Below, one piece after another: positions 1 to 10,200 of a stretch of DNA of 48,841 bases. Position 1 is the stretch's first letter. Each line of letters opens with the position of its first letter. The stretch covers positions 1 to 48,841 of the forward strand of contig CAYXEN010000015.1 of assembly GCA_964464035.1 (NCBI GenBank), in the 5' to 3' direction. Under the pieces are notes generated by a model. It was not told the origin of the DNA. It saw nothing but the letters and a program-made list of their open reading frames with translations, and ran no database searches. The stretch comes from CAYXEN01 sp964464035 (GTDB taxonomy: Bacteria > Krumholzibacteriota > Krumholzibacteriia > WVZY01). A program made the position numbers and the translations under genes.

Positions 1-204
1 CCGTGCTCGCTTGCGCTGCGCGCGGCGGGGGCCCCGAATCGCCGCCACCCGCTGCTTGGGAGGACCGTTCAGCCACTCATATCGACCGCTCAAGCGAATC
101 GAGTTGCCCGCCGCCGTCACTTCGATAAACTCGGGCGTGATCCAACTGCGTGCTTTTCATCCCGGGATGTCTTTGCAATCGATCGTTCGAACGGAGGTTC
201 GTGC
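1..204. other. upstream region without a recognised gene
   Basis: GC-rich sequence at the window edge. I see no convincing gene in it. A short open frame at 11-208 is rich in Arg, Pro and Ser, has no ribosome-binding site and runs into the next start. The only clear signal is the Shine-Dalgarno GGAGG at about 193-197 belonging to the gene that starts at 205. Confidence 0.5.
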
Positions 205-3200
205 ATGAGCATCTACATCGGGTGTGATGTAGGTACAGTGAGCGTCAAGGCGGCCGTGGTGGCCGACGGGGATTCTGCGAAGAGGATATCCGGCGACGGA
301 GTCCTGAGGAGAATCTCACAAACGTCTCCCCTGCTCGAAGGCGCCGTCGTTTTCGTTTCTCCCTACAGGAGAATCCAGGGCAACCCGCTCGATGCGGCCG
401 TCGACTTGATTCGCGAGGTCGTCGCCCTGCTCCCCAGGGAGGAAATCGGAGGACTCTGCGTCACCGGCTCCGGGGGATCCCTGGTCGCGGACTATCTGAG
501 AGCGGGCGTGGAGAACGAGTTCAAGTCCGTCTCGCGCGGCGTCGGCATCCTCCATCCGGACGTTGACTACGTGTTCGAGATGGGAGGAGAGAACTCCAAG
601 TTCCTCCATATAGCCGTCGATCGGAGCCGGGGTGACGTGGGCATCATGGACTACGAAACGAACGGTGATTGCGCCGCCGGGACCGGTTCCTTCATGGACC
701 AGCAGGCCTCCCGCCTCCGTTATAAGATAGAAGACGTGGGCGAGATAGTCGTTTCGTCGAAGAAGTCCGCAAAGATCGCGGGGAGATGTTCCGTCTTCGC
801 GAAATCGGACATGATCCACGCCCAGCAGAAGGGCGCCACGCCTCCCCAGATCCTCAAGGGACTTTGCGAGGCGGTGGCGAGGAATTTCAAGAGCAACATC
901 GCCAAGGGGAGGGAGACGAGCGGCAAGGTGGTTTTCGTGGGGGGCGTCGCATGGAACAAGGGCGTCGTGCAAGCGATGGAAGAGGTTTTTCGCATGGACC
1001 GGGGCGCCCTGTTCGTTCCCGAGGAACCCGCCTTCTACAGCGCGATCGGCGCCGCTTTACTCGAGAGGTTGAAGAACGGTTCCGGCTCTACGAGTTTCAT
1101 GGAAAGGTTGGAGGAGACCTCTCCTCGTACATCGGCCTTTCCCGCGTGGGAACGCTTGAGACTGGACAACGTGCGCCTGCTGAGAAACGAGGCGAGGCCT
1201 TACGAGTTCCCGCCCGGCGTAGACGTGATCGAAGCCTACGTCGGTGTCGACATAGGTTCCGTGAGTACGAACCTGGTTTGCATCGACGACGAGGCCAACG
1301 TGATCCACGAGATCTACCTTCGAACCGAGGCGAGACCGGTGGAAGTCGTCGGCAAGGGATTGAAAGAGATCGAGGAGAAGATCGGCTCCAGGATAAAGGT
1401 GAGAGGCGTAGGAACGACGGGATCGGGTCGCGAACTGATAGGAGAACTGATAGGAGCGGACACCATAAACGACGAGATAACGGCTCACAAGACGGGGGCG
1501 TTCGAGATCGCCAGGCGTTATCTCGGTTGCACTGTGGATACCATCTTCGAGATCGGCGGGCAGGATTCCAAGTTCATAAGTCTCCAGGACGGGATCGTCG
1601 TGGATTTCACGATGAACGAGGCCTGCGCTGCGGGGACGGGTTCGTTCCTCGAGGAACAAGCTGAGAAGCTGAACGTCAAGATAAAGGACGAATTCTCCAG
1701 GCTGGCCTTCGAAGCCGACGCCCCCATCCGCCTGGGAGAGAGGTGCACAGTCTACATGGAACAGGATGTGACCAGCTACCAGCAGAAGGGCGCAGACAAG
1801 AGGAACATCATCGCCGGGCTCGCCTATTCCGTCGTACAGAACTACTTGAACCGCGTCGTCCGGGGGCGCCAGATCGGAGACGTGATCTTCTTCCAGGGCG
1901 GCACGGCGTACAACGACTCGGTCGCCGCGGCTTTTTCGCAGGTCCTGGGCAAGCAGATAATCGTTCCTCCCCACAACGGCGTCGTGGGGGCCTACGGAGC
2001 GGCTATCCTCGCCAAGGAGAAGGTCAAGGCTCTGGAGAAGGAAACGATGTTCCGCGGCTACGACATAGAACAGGTCGACTACCAGATGCGGGAATTCACG
2101 TGCAAGGCGTGTTCGAACTTCTGCGACATTCAGGAATTCAACGTGGAGGGAAGGAAGACCTTCTGGGGCGACAAGTGTTCGGACAAGTACCGCAAGGAGG
2201 CAAAGACTCCCAAGAAACCGGTGATCGACGATCTTCTCCGGATAAGGGAAGAAGCCCTTCTGCGTGACTACGTCGAATCGTTCTTGAGCGGGGACGACGA
2301 AGAGGCGAGGGAAGAAGCGGCGCGTGCCGTTCGCCTGGCCGAGGACAACCGGGCCCGCGCGGCGATAGGCATTCCCCGGGCGATGTATTTCTACGACCGG
2401 TTCCCGTTCTGGCATACGTATTTCAAGGCCCTGGGCTTCGAGATCCGCGTATCCGACCCGACGACCAAGCAACTGGCCCACCTGGGGATCGAGGAGACAG
2501 TCGCCGAACCTTGCTATCCCATCCAGGTCGCGCACGGCCACGTGAGTTCGTTGCTGGACTCGGACGCGAGCTATTATTTCCTGCCCAACGTGATCAATGC
2601 GGAAAGCCCCGATGACGGAGTCCAGAGCTACATGTGTCCCTGGGGACAGACTCTCCCTTTCGTGGTTTCCTCGAGCCCGATGAGCGAATCGGCGAGGGAC
2701 AGGGTGCTCTCCCCGATGGTGCATTTCCGCGAGGGCCCGGGCTACGTGGAGAAGGAATTGTGGAGGGAACACAGGGAATTCCTCGCGTCCAACATCGATC
2801 ACGGCCCGCTGGCGATGCGCAAGCTTCATCGTCTCGCCGTCTCGCTAGCGTATAGGGCGCAGGGGACTTTCCAGCGGACGTTGCGCGAAGCGGGCGGGCA
2901 GGCGCTCGCCAAGCTCAAGGCGACGGGCGAGATCGGGATAATCGTGGTGGGGAGGCCCTACAATATATACGACAAGGGCATAAACATGAACATACCGAGC
3001 AAGCTCAGGAGCTATTACGGGGTCAACCTGGTGCCGCTCGATTTTCTCCCCCTGGACGAGGTGGGAATAGGCGACATCAACGACAACATGTTCTGGAACT
3101 ACGGCCGCATGATCCTCCAGGCTGCTAGGCTCACCAGCCAGGATCCCAACCTGCACGTGCTCTACATAACCAATTTCAAGTGCGGGCCCGATTCGTACGT

Positions 3201-3420
3201 GAAACAGTTCGCGGAGGTGGCGGCAGTCAAGCCCTTCCTCACGCTTCAGTTCGACGGTCACGGAAACGACGCGGGCATGATGACCCGTTGCGAAGCTTAT
3301 CTCGACAGCAAAGGAGTCTTGAGATGGTGGCAACAAAATCCCTCGAAGGCCGAACCCTCTACATCCCCCGCATGTCCTACGGGGGGGCGAGAGCTTTCGC
3401 TGCCGCTTTTCGAGCGATAG
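205..3420 (+). CDS. two-domain acyl-CoA dehydratase activase (BadF/HgdC ASKHA ATPase) with DUF2229-like C-terminus
   Basis: The family (HgdC, BcrA/D, BadF/G) uses ATP and a [4Fe-4S] cluster to deliver low-potential electrons to 2-hydroxyacyl-CoA dehydratases or benzoyl-CoA reductases. Two ASKHA units are visible: the first starts with YIGCDVGTVS near residue 3 and has CAAGTGSF near 155 and GRCSVF near 195; the second starts with YVGVDIGSVS near 345 and has CAAGTGSF and GERCTVY near 475-515. Each unit keeps both cysteines that hold the bridging cluster in HgdC, so one chain could form the cluster that HgdC makes as a dimer (inference). A CKACSNFC motif lies near residue 633, followed by a DUF2229-type region. 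The start is fixed by GGAGG seven bases upstream. The last ~32 residues overlap the next gene in another frame and look unconserved. The substrate is unknown. Confidence 0.88.
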   Translation: MSIYIGCDVGTVSVKAAVVADGDSAKRISGDGVLRRISQTSPLLEGAVVFVSPYRRIQGNPLDAAVDLIREVVALLPREEIGGLCVTGSGGSLVADYLRAGVENEFKSVSRGVGILHPDVDYVFEMGGENSKFLHIAVDRSRGDVGIMDYETNGDCAAGTGSFMDQQASRLRYKIEDVGEIVVSSKKSAKIAGRCSVFAKSDMIHAQQKGATPPQILKGLCEAVARNFKSNIAKGRETSGKVVFVGGVAWNKGVVQAMEEVFRMDRGALFVPEEPAFYSAIGAALLERLKNGSGSTSFMERLEETSPRTSAFPAWERLRLDNVRLLRNEARPYEFPPGVDVIEAYVGVDIGSVSTNLVCIDDEANVIHEIYLRTEARPVEVVGKGLKEIEEKIGSRIKVRGVGTTGSGRELIGELIGADTINDEITAHKTGAFEIARRYLGCTVDTIFEIGGQDSKFISLQDGIVVDFTMNEACAAGTGSFLEEQAEKLNVKIKDEFSRLAFEADAPIRLGERCTVYMEQDVTSYQQKGADKRNIIAGLAYSVVQNYLNRVVRGRQIGDVIFFQGGTAYNDSVAAAFSQVLGKQIIVPPHNGVVGAYGAAILAKEKVKALEKETMFRGYDIEQVDYQMREFTCKACSNFCDIQEFNVEGRKTFWGDKCSDKYRKEAKTPKKPVIDDLLRIREEALLRDYVESFLSGDDEEAREEAARAVRLAEDNRARAAIGIPRAMYFYDRFPFWHTYFKALGFEIRVSDPTTKQLAHLGIEETVAEPCYPIQVAHGHVSSLLDSDASYYFLPNVINAESPDDGVQSYMCPWGQTLPFVVSSSPMSESARDRVLSPMVHFREGPGYVEKELWREHREFLASNIDHGPLAMRKLHRLAVSLAYRAQGTFQRTLREAGGQALAKLKATGEIGIIVVGRPYNIYDKGINMNIPSKLRSYYGVNLVPLDFLPLDEVGIGDINDNMFWNYGRMILQAARLTSQDPNLHVLYITNFKCGPDSYVKQFAEVAAVKPFLTLQFDGHGNDAGMMTRCEAYLDSKGVLRWWQQNPSKAEPSTSPACPTGGRELSLPLFER

Positions 3421-4607
3421 GCATCGACGCCCGGCTATCCCCCGAGGGGGACGAACGCACGAAGGAACTCGCAGCGAAGTTCACCTCAGGCGACGAGTGC
3501 TATCCGGAGAGGGTCACTCTCGGGAATTTCCTCAAGGTGACGGAGGGCAAGGAGTTCGATCCAGCCAAGACGGCCTTTTTCATGCCCACGGCGACCGGCC
3601 CGTGCAGGTTCGGGCAATACTCCCCCTTTCTCAAGATGACGATGAAGAAACTCGGGTACGAAGACGTGCTCGTGCTCTCGCCCACGAGTGCGACCGGCTA
3701 CCGTGAGATAGGGGAGAACGCGTTCTATTTCCGGAGGCTCGCATGGTGGGGGCTGATCGCCGCCGACATCCTCCGGCGAATGCTCCACAAGACCAGACCC
3801 TACGAGCTGGAAAAGGGCAAGACGGACCGCGTCTACGAGAAGTGTCTCGATGAACTCTGCTCCGTCATGGAGGACGAGTCTTTCCCTAAGAAGAACAAGC
3901 TCGAAGCGATCGCCTCCTGCCTCATCCGCTGCCGTGACAGGTTCCGCGCCATAGAAGCCGATTATTCGAATCCCAGGATGCTAATAGGCGTGGTCGGCGA
4001 GATCTTCTGCAGGCTCAATTCGTTCAGCAACGAGAACGTGATCCGCATCATCGAGGAGTGCGGCGGGGAGGCGTGGCTCTCCGATATCGGCGAATGGGTC
4101 TGGTACACCAACGCCGAGCAGAAGAAGAATCTCAAGATGACCGGCAAGACCTTCTCGCGGGACATGCTGGGCGCTCTTCTCACGGGTTACGTCCAGAGAA
4201 AGGACGAGAACAAGCTCCTCGAACCTTTTCGGGAAGAGTTCGTGGGATACGAAGAGCCGCACGACGTAAGAGAGATCCTGGAGCTGAGCAAGCCGTACCT
4301 CCCGTACACGGGCGCCCTGGGAGAAATGGTCCTGAGCGTCGGCAAGGCGATCTATCTCAAGAAGAAGGGCGCCGACGGGATAGTCGACATAAGTCCCTTT
4401 ACCTGCATGAACGGGATAGTCTGCGAGGCGGTCTACCCGCGCGTGAGCAAGGATCACGGGGACATCCCGATAAAGACGTTCTACTTCGACGGCACCGCGG
4501 TGAACGTGAGAAACGACGTCGAGATCTTCATGGAGCTGGCCGCAAATTACAACAGGCGCAAAGACGTCCAACGCCGCTTCCCGTATTACTTCAAGAGCGT
4601 TGCCTGA
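3324..4607 (+). CDS. acyl-CoA dehydratase activase-associated protein (2-hydroxyglutaryl-CoA dehydratase-like)
   Basis: A 427-residue protein resembling the C-terminal half (COG3581-like, related to HgdB/DUF2229) of the very large activase-related proteins of anaerobes, in which both halves are usually one chain. Conserved-looking cysteine segments include GDECYPERV near 56, TGPCRFGQYSPF near 92 and SPFTCMNGIVCEAVYPR near 357, suitable for Fe-S ligation. ATG 3324 is chosen because AAGGAG (3311-3316) precedes it at a good distance; the frame is open upstream to 3180, but that part is antisense-like and implausible. It overlaps the upstream activase by 97 bases, which implies translational coupling and a two-subunit enzyme. 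The catalysed reaction cannot be read from sequence. Confidence 0.8.
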   Translation: MVATKSLEGRTLYIPRMSYGGARAFAAAFRAIGIDARLSPEGDERTKELAAKFTSGDECYPERVTLGNFLKVTEGKEFDPAKTAFFMPTATGPCRFGQYSPFLKMTMKKLGYEDVLVLSPTSATGYREIGENAFYFRRLAWWGLIAADILRRMLHKTRPYELEKGKTDRVYEKCLDELCSVMEDESFPKKNKLEAIASCLIRCRDRFRAIEADYSNPRMLIGVVGEIFCRLNSFSNENVIRIIEECGGEAWLSDIGEWVWYTNAEQKKNLKMTGKTFSRDMLGALLTGYVQRKDENKLLEPFREEFVGYEEPHDVREILELSKPYLPYTGALGEMVLSVGKAIYLKKKGADGIVDISPFTCMNGIVCEAVYPRVSKDHGDIPIKTFYFDGTAVNVRNDVEIFMELAANYNRRKDVQRRFPYYFKSVA

Positions 4608-4615
4608 GGGGCCGG

Positions 4616-6877
4616 CTAGGCGCGCTTGCGCTCGTTGCCGATGGCCTGCACCGAGGCGAGAACGGCCATGTTCACTATGTCCCTCACTTCCGAGCTCCTG
4701 ATGAGAATGTGAACCGGTTTCTTCATTCCCATGAGGATTGGGCCGATGACTTCCGCTTCCGCGATCGATTGAATCAGCTTGTAGCCGATGTTGGCCGACT
4801 GCAGGTCCGGGAAGATCAGGACATTCGCCTTGCCCCCGAGCGTGTTGCACTTGAAGAACTCTTCCTGGAGTTCGGGTCTCAGTGCCGTTTCGGCCTGCAT
4901 CTCGCCGTCCACTGCGAGGTCGGGTTCCCTCTTCTTCACGATTTCGACGGCGCGGGAGACCTTTTGCGCCAGGCGGTGCTGCACGCTTCCGAAGTTCGAG
5001 AAGGAGAGCATCGCCACGCGGGGGGTTATCTGGAAGTTTCTCGCCATTCCCGCCGTTAGAATGGCGATGTCGGCCAGGTCCTCCTCGGTGGGCTCGATGT
5101 TGACCGAAGTGTCCGCGAAGAAGAAGACGTCGTTCTTGACTATCATTATGTGGGCCGCTGCCACGCGGTTGTGCGCATCGTCAGGGCCGATTATCTGCAG
5201 GGGGGGCTTGATGCTTTCCGGGTAGTGTTGGGTGACGCCGGCGATCAGGCAATCCGCATCGCCCCGGCGGACCATCATGCTGGCGAAGTAGTTGTTCTTG
5301 AGCATGTATTCGCTGGCTTCCTTGCAAGTCACTCCCTTGCGGCAACGAAGCTCGTAGAACTCGTCGCTGTATTCCTGCAGCTTGGCTGCATCCGGAGGGG
5401 ATATGACCTCTATCTTGTCCGGATCCATTCCGAGCTTCTCGATGGTCCCGTTTATTTTCACGGGATCGCCGAGGAGAACGGGCTTCGCGAGTTTCTCTTC
5501 GGCCAGTATCTTGCTGGCTCGTATTATCTTCTCGTTCTCGCCCTCGGGGAAGACCACGACCATCGGCTTCTCCATGGCCTTTGCGAACTGGTAGCGCATC
5601 AAGCCTTCCGACTTGCTGAGGAGCCCGCGCAACCGGTTGCGGTATTCCTCCATGTCGAGCTGGACTCGTGCCACGCCGCTCTCCATGGCGGCGCGGGCGA
5701 CGGCGGAAGCCACCCAAAGGAGCACGCGCGGGTCGAAGGGCTTGGGGATTATGTAATCCGGCCCGAAGGTTATGCTCTCGACACCGTAAGCCCTTCTCAC
5801 CGAGTCCGGTACGTCTTCCTTGGCAAGGTCGGCGAGGGCGTGAACGGCCGCAACTTTCATCTCTTCGTTTATTGCGGTGGCCCTCACGTCGAGAGCGCCG
5901 CGGAATATGAAGGGAAAGCCGAGGACGTTGTTCACCTGGTTGGGATAATCCGATCTTCCCGTCGCCACGATCGCGTCGGGTCGCACCGCCTTGGCGTCCT
6001 CGTATCGTATCTCGGGATCGGGGTTGGCCATCGCGAATATGATGGGCTTGTCCGCCATCGTGGCGACCATTTCCTTGGAGAGGACGTCGGCCACCGAAAC
6101 CCCGATGAAAGCGTCGGCTCCCTTTATGGCCTCCTCGAGGGTTCGCATCTCGGTGTCGATCGCGAATTCCTCCTTGTACGGGTTCATGCCTTTTTCGCGT
6201 CCCTTGTAGATCACGCCGCGGCTGTCGCAGAGAATGATGTTCTCCTTCTTGACTCCGAGGGTGTTGTAGATCTTCGCGCACGCGATGCCGGCTGCTCCGG
6301 CGCCGTTGAATACGACTTTCACTTCTTCGATCTTCTTGCCGACGAGTTCTACGGCGTTGAGGAAGCCCGCCCCCGATATTATGGCGGTGCCGTGCTGATC
6401 GTCGTGGAAGATGGGAATGGACATCTCTTTCTTGAGCTTCTCCTCTATATAGAAGCACTCCGGCGCCTTGATGTCCTCGAGATTGATGCCGCCGAACGTG
6501 GGTTCGAGCAATCTCACCACTCTTATGAACTCGTCCGGGTCGGTGGTGTCGATCTCCAGGTCGAAGACGTCGACGTCGGCGAACCTCTTGAAGAGGACGC
6601 CCTTGCCTTCCATCACCGGCTTCGAAGCCAGGGGACCGATGTTGCCGAGGCCGAGCACGGCGGTCCCGTTCGAGATCACGGCCACGAGGTTGCCCTTGGC
6701 CGTGTACTTGAATACGTCATCGGATTTCTTGTCGATTTCCCTGCACGGTCCCGCGACACCGGGAGTGTATGCGAGGGAAAGATCGTGCTGAGTAAGGCAG
6801 GGCTTGGTTGATTTGACCTCGATTTTCCCGTGCCTGCCCCGGGCGTGATAATCGAGGGCTTCGATTTCGAGAGGCAT
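4616..6877 (-). CDS. maeB: NADP-dependent malic enzyme with C-terminal phosphotransacetylase domain
   Basis: It oxidatively decarboxylates malate to pyruvate, normally with NADP. The 753 residues match the usual length of MaeB hybrids. The malic domain (about 1-165) has the LAYTPGVAGPC motif and HDDQHGTA; the nucleotide-binding domain (about 165-420) has the FNGAGAAGIACA glycine loop and the FAMANPDPEI segment; residues about 430-753 form a phosphate acetyltransferase-like domain (VVFPEGENEKI, LIAGVTQHYPE). In known MaeB proteins the PTA part is regulatory and not catalytic. AAAGGAG precedes the ATG. The gene converges on the dehydratase gene with only eight bases between stops, and has a plausible sigma-70 promoter at 6930-6958. 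In an anaerobe it would supply pyruvate and NADPH. Confidence 0.95.
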   Translation of the reverse strand: MPLEIEALDYHARGRHGKIEVKSTKPCLTQHDLSLAYTPGVAGPCREIDKKSDDVFKYTAKGNLVAVISNGTAVLGLGNIGPLASKPVMEGKGVLFKRFADVDVFDLEIDTTDPDEFIRVVRLLEPTFGGINLEDIKAPECFYIEEKLKKEMSIPIFHDDQHGTAIISGAGFLNAVELVGKKIEEVKVVFNGAGAAGIACAKIYNTLGVKKENIILCDSRGVIYKGREKGMNPYKEEFAIDTEMRTLEEAIKGADAFIGVSVADVLSKEMVATMADKPIIFAMANPDPEIRYEDAKAVRPDAIVATGRSDYPNQVNNVLGFPFIFRGALDVRATAINEEMKVAAVHALADLAKEDVPDSVRRAYGVESITFGPDYIIPKPFDPRVLLWVASAVARAAMESGVARVQLDMEEYRNRLRGLLSKSEGLMRYQFAKAMEKPMVVVFPEGENEKIIRASKILAEEKLAKPVLLGDPVKINGTIEKLGMDPDKIEVISPPDAAKLQEYSDEFYELRCRKGVTCKEASEYMLKNNYFASMMVRRGDADCLIAGVTQHYPESIKPPLQIIGPDDAHNRVAAAHIMIVKNDVFFFADTSVNIEPTEEDLADIAILTAGMARNFQITPRVAMLSFSNFGSVQHRLAQKVSRAVEIVKKREPDLAVDGEMQAETALRPELQEEFFKCNTLGGKANVLIFPDLQSANIGYKLIQSIAEAEVIGPILMGMKKPVHILIRSSEVRDIVNMAVLASVQAIGNERKRA

Positions 6878-6929
6878 TTCCTGACTCCTTTATTGTTCCT
6901 CGACTGCGAACCACACTTCACTGCGGCGA

Positions 6930-6958
6930 ACGATACACCGTTTCATTGAATAGATCAA
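6930..6958 (-). promoter_or_regulatory. candidate sigma-70 promoter of maeB
   Basis: Reading the minus strand, TTGATC and TATCGT are separated by 17 bases. The predicted start of transcription is about 45 bases upstream of the maeB ATG. The -35 matches four of six consensus positions. Confidence 0.4.
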
Positions 6959-7103
6959 GGCTGCAAGACGGTTTTTGCAAGGCCGCTTTTTCGAGCACGG
7001 CATGAAGAACGGATGAACCGGCCGGTCGGGGTCGCTCGGTATCCGCGCCGCAGCGGGGGCGGCGCCTGAAAAGGACGCCGCATCCCGCGGCCGGGCAAAG
7101 TTA

Positions 7104-7132
7104 TTGCATAAGGCCTTGATAGATAGTATAAT
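7104..7132 (+). promoter_or_regulatory. sigma-70 promoter of the secreted protease/beta-helix gene
   Basis: TTGCAT (7104-7109), a spacer of exactly 17 bases and a perfect TATAAT (7127-7132). Transcription would start near 7140, giving a leader of about 90 bases before ATG 7229. The rest of the divergent spacer (6959-7103) shows nothing further that I can name. Confidence 0.65.
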
Positions 7133-7228
7133 ATAATACCTCACCAATCCTTGTCGGGGTCGATGGTGGAGATCGATTACAAGGCTGCATCCAATCCGCT
7201 GACTTGTCACTACATCTGGAGGTCGATA

Positions 7229-10200
7229 ATGCATAGGCTCTGCCTCGTCCTTGCAATTCTCTTGGTTCTGACGCCCATGTTTCCCCACGCTTCCAAAGCA
7301 GTTCAAGAACCGGCCGATACTCCGTTGGCTTTTCTGGACGGCATGTCTCTCATAGTCCTGGAAACGGATGACATCCCCTCCATGCATCGGGCCCTGAACC
7401 TGATTCATTCATTCGGAGGAAAAATAGCCATCATGTCCCCGCCTTCCATCCTGCTGGGATGGGTTCCCTTCGAAGTGAGAGACGACCTTATCGGCAGGGC
7501 CGGGATAAAGGACATCTATTATACAGAGGTGTTGCCGGAAGAGCTCGGGCTCGAGGATGAGCAGAGCATCAAGATGATCAATTATTTCAACGGCGTGGTG
7601 AGAGGGGAAGTACAGGCGAAGTACGAGATGCACAGGCAGGCTGTGGCGGCCCGGAACGTGAAGCCCGAGATGAGGCCCGACGCCCTTGATCCCCCTGCTT
7701 TCGACCGGGATTCCTACATCGAGAACCTCAAGAACGTCGGCCTCAGTCCATCGCTTCTCGATGCCCGGGGCTTGTTGTTGAAGAAATCCGACCAGACGGC
7801 CCTCGGAAACAGCGACAAGATGTCGGGCACGGTGTCCGTCACGGTGTTTTTCGTGGAGAGCGACGGCAGCGGATCGGACCCCGATCTCTACACGTGGACC
7901 GACCAGGCCATGCAGGATTACATAAACGGTGTGAACAACGGACTCATCTTCTGGACGACTCAGGCGCAGAACTATGGTGACTGTTGGGTGGCCTTCATGG
8001 TCCACTATTATCCCGGCACCGATTCCCGGTGCCAGCAATGGATCGAACCGATCCTGCATGCCTCCTCGTATCAGAGCGACTGGGTGTACAACGTGATAAC
8101 ACAGTTCGGATACACGAGTGGAACGGTTTTTTCCAGGGTCACCGCCTTCAATACCTGGCAGCGCAGCACCTACGGCACGGACTGGGCCTATTCGGCGTTC
8201 GTCGCCTACAACCCTCCCCCCGCCAGCGATCGTTTCACTGACGGCTACGCCGCGGCGGCCTATTTCGGCGGGCCGTACGCCTACTTGTTGTACAGGAGCT
8301 TCTCCTCGGCCGTCAGCGAAGTGTTTCCACACGAGACGGGGCACATCTTCCACGCATGCGACGAGTATTACCAGGCCGGCTACGGTGGATGCACGAGCTG
8401 CGGAGTCTGCTACAACGGCGTCGACAACGCGAACTGCGAGTATTGCGGGCCGGGAAAGCCTTGCATGATGCTCGGCAACACTTTCAATTTGTGCCAGTAC
8501 ACTCCGGGGCACGTAGGATGGTTCTATTCGCCTTGCGCGCCGGGGCCGCTCAATCCCCCGGTGGCGCTGACCTCTTCGCCTTCCGGGCAGTACCAGGGCC
8601 TGGACGTGACCATAGGCGTGGGCGGGACGGATTTCCAGTACGGTGTCTACGTCGACCTGGGGCCGGACATCATTCTGAACAGCACGAATTTCATCTCCCA
8701 GGATTCTTTCACGGCCAATCTGACGGTCCTGAATTCCGCGACTCCCGGATGGAGAGATATAGTCGTCTACAATCGTGACCTCCAGTCGGACGTTCTCCCC
8801 CACGCGTTCCAGGTCATCAACACGACACGGCATTACATGTCACCTACGGGCGGCAACGTGTATCCATATATGACGCCGTCCACGGCCGCCACTTCGCTCG
8901 CCGACGCGATAACCGTGGCCAACAACGGGGATTCGCTGTTCGTGGAATCCACGACGCTGAGCTCGATATCCGTGAACATCAATCACGGTGTGAAGCTCTA
9001 CGGGGGATGGATAAACAATTTCACGTCAAGGGACCTCGCGGGCGGCAAGACGGTACTCGATCTCAATGGAAACGTCACGATCTCGTCCGATTCCAACACC
9101 GCCGTTCTGGACGGGTTCGTCGTCCAGAACGGAACGGGAACGTATTCGGTCATGCCTTACGCGGGTTATTTCGGGGGCGGCGTGAGGATAGTGAACTCCC
9201 GCGCTACTATCGCCAATTGCGAGATCAAGTCGAACAGCGCGGCTACAGGCACGAATCTTGGAGTCGGCGGAGGGATATTCGCCGTCAACAGCACCGTGGA
9301 TATAAACAACAATTACATCTGGGGCAACACGGCCGACTACGGAGCCGGGATAGGCCTTTACAACAGCGGGGGAAGCATCAGCAACAATACTATTTCAGGC
9401 AACGTCGCATCATCGTTTTCGGCGACTCCCATAGGTGCCGCCATCCACCTCGACCACGCGACCGACGTAGCCATCTCCGGCAATATAATAGACGGGAACA
9501 CCGGGGCGCATGACGGCGGCGCCATTTATGCCGATCATTCGGGCGTCGTCACCATAAGTGGAGGAATCATCTCGCATGGCAGCACCTCGTACTCGGGCGG
9601 CGCCGTGGACGCGAAGAAGAGCTCGCTCGTGCTGGATTCCGTGGAGTTTTCACACAACAGTTCAGCCATTTTTGGCGGCGCTCTCTCCCTTCATGATACA
9701 AGCTCGGTAACGATCACAGATTGCAGATTCCTGTGGAACAGCGCCATCATAGGCGGAGGCATCTATGTCGCCGGCGGTGATTGCTACGCCGATCACAGTC
9801 TATACGTCGGGAACAACGCGAGCAATACAAGCGGTGCGGCATATATGTCCGACTTGACCGGTGGAAGCTTCATCGGCAACACCTTGGACAGGAACACGGC
9901 CGGTTCGAGCACAGGCGGCTTGATGGTCGTGAACTCGAACATAACCGTCAGCAACAATATAGTCACCAACTCGGGTTCATACGGGATCTATTGCAGCGGT
10001 TCTCCGTCTCCGACTCTCAAGTACAACGACGTCTGGAACAGCGGGACGTCCGATTACAACGGCTGCGCTCCCGGCGAAGGATCGATATCGGCGGATCCGA
10101 TGTTCGCGGACACGGCGGCGGTGGATTACCATCTCTTGGTGCACTCGCCGGCGATCGATGCGGGGGACACTCTCGCCGCATACAATGATCCCGATGGTTC

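Noticed and set aside
11..208. Short open frame before the activase
   Set aside because: Composition is typical of GC-rich noncoding sequence and it runs through the next gene's Shine-Dalgarno into its start.
1057..2829. Long antisense open frame within the activase
   Set aside because: It mirrors codon bias of the true gene on the other strand and shows no domain.
5150..6811. Long antisense open frame within maeB
   Set aside because: Same reason: a shadow frame opposite a well-supported enzyme.
6890..7408. A 172-residue minus-strand open frame
   Set aside because: No ribosome-binding site, no recognisable fold, and it overlaps the promoter and signal-peptide region of the gene at 7229.
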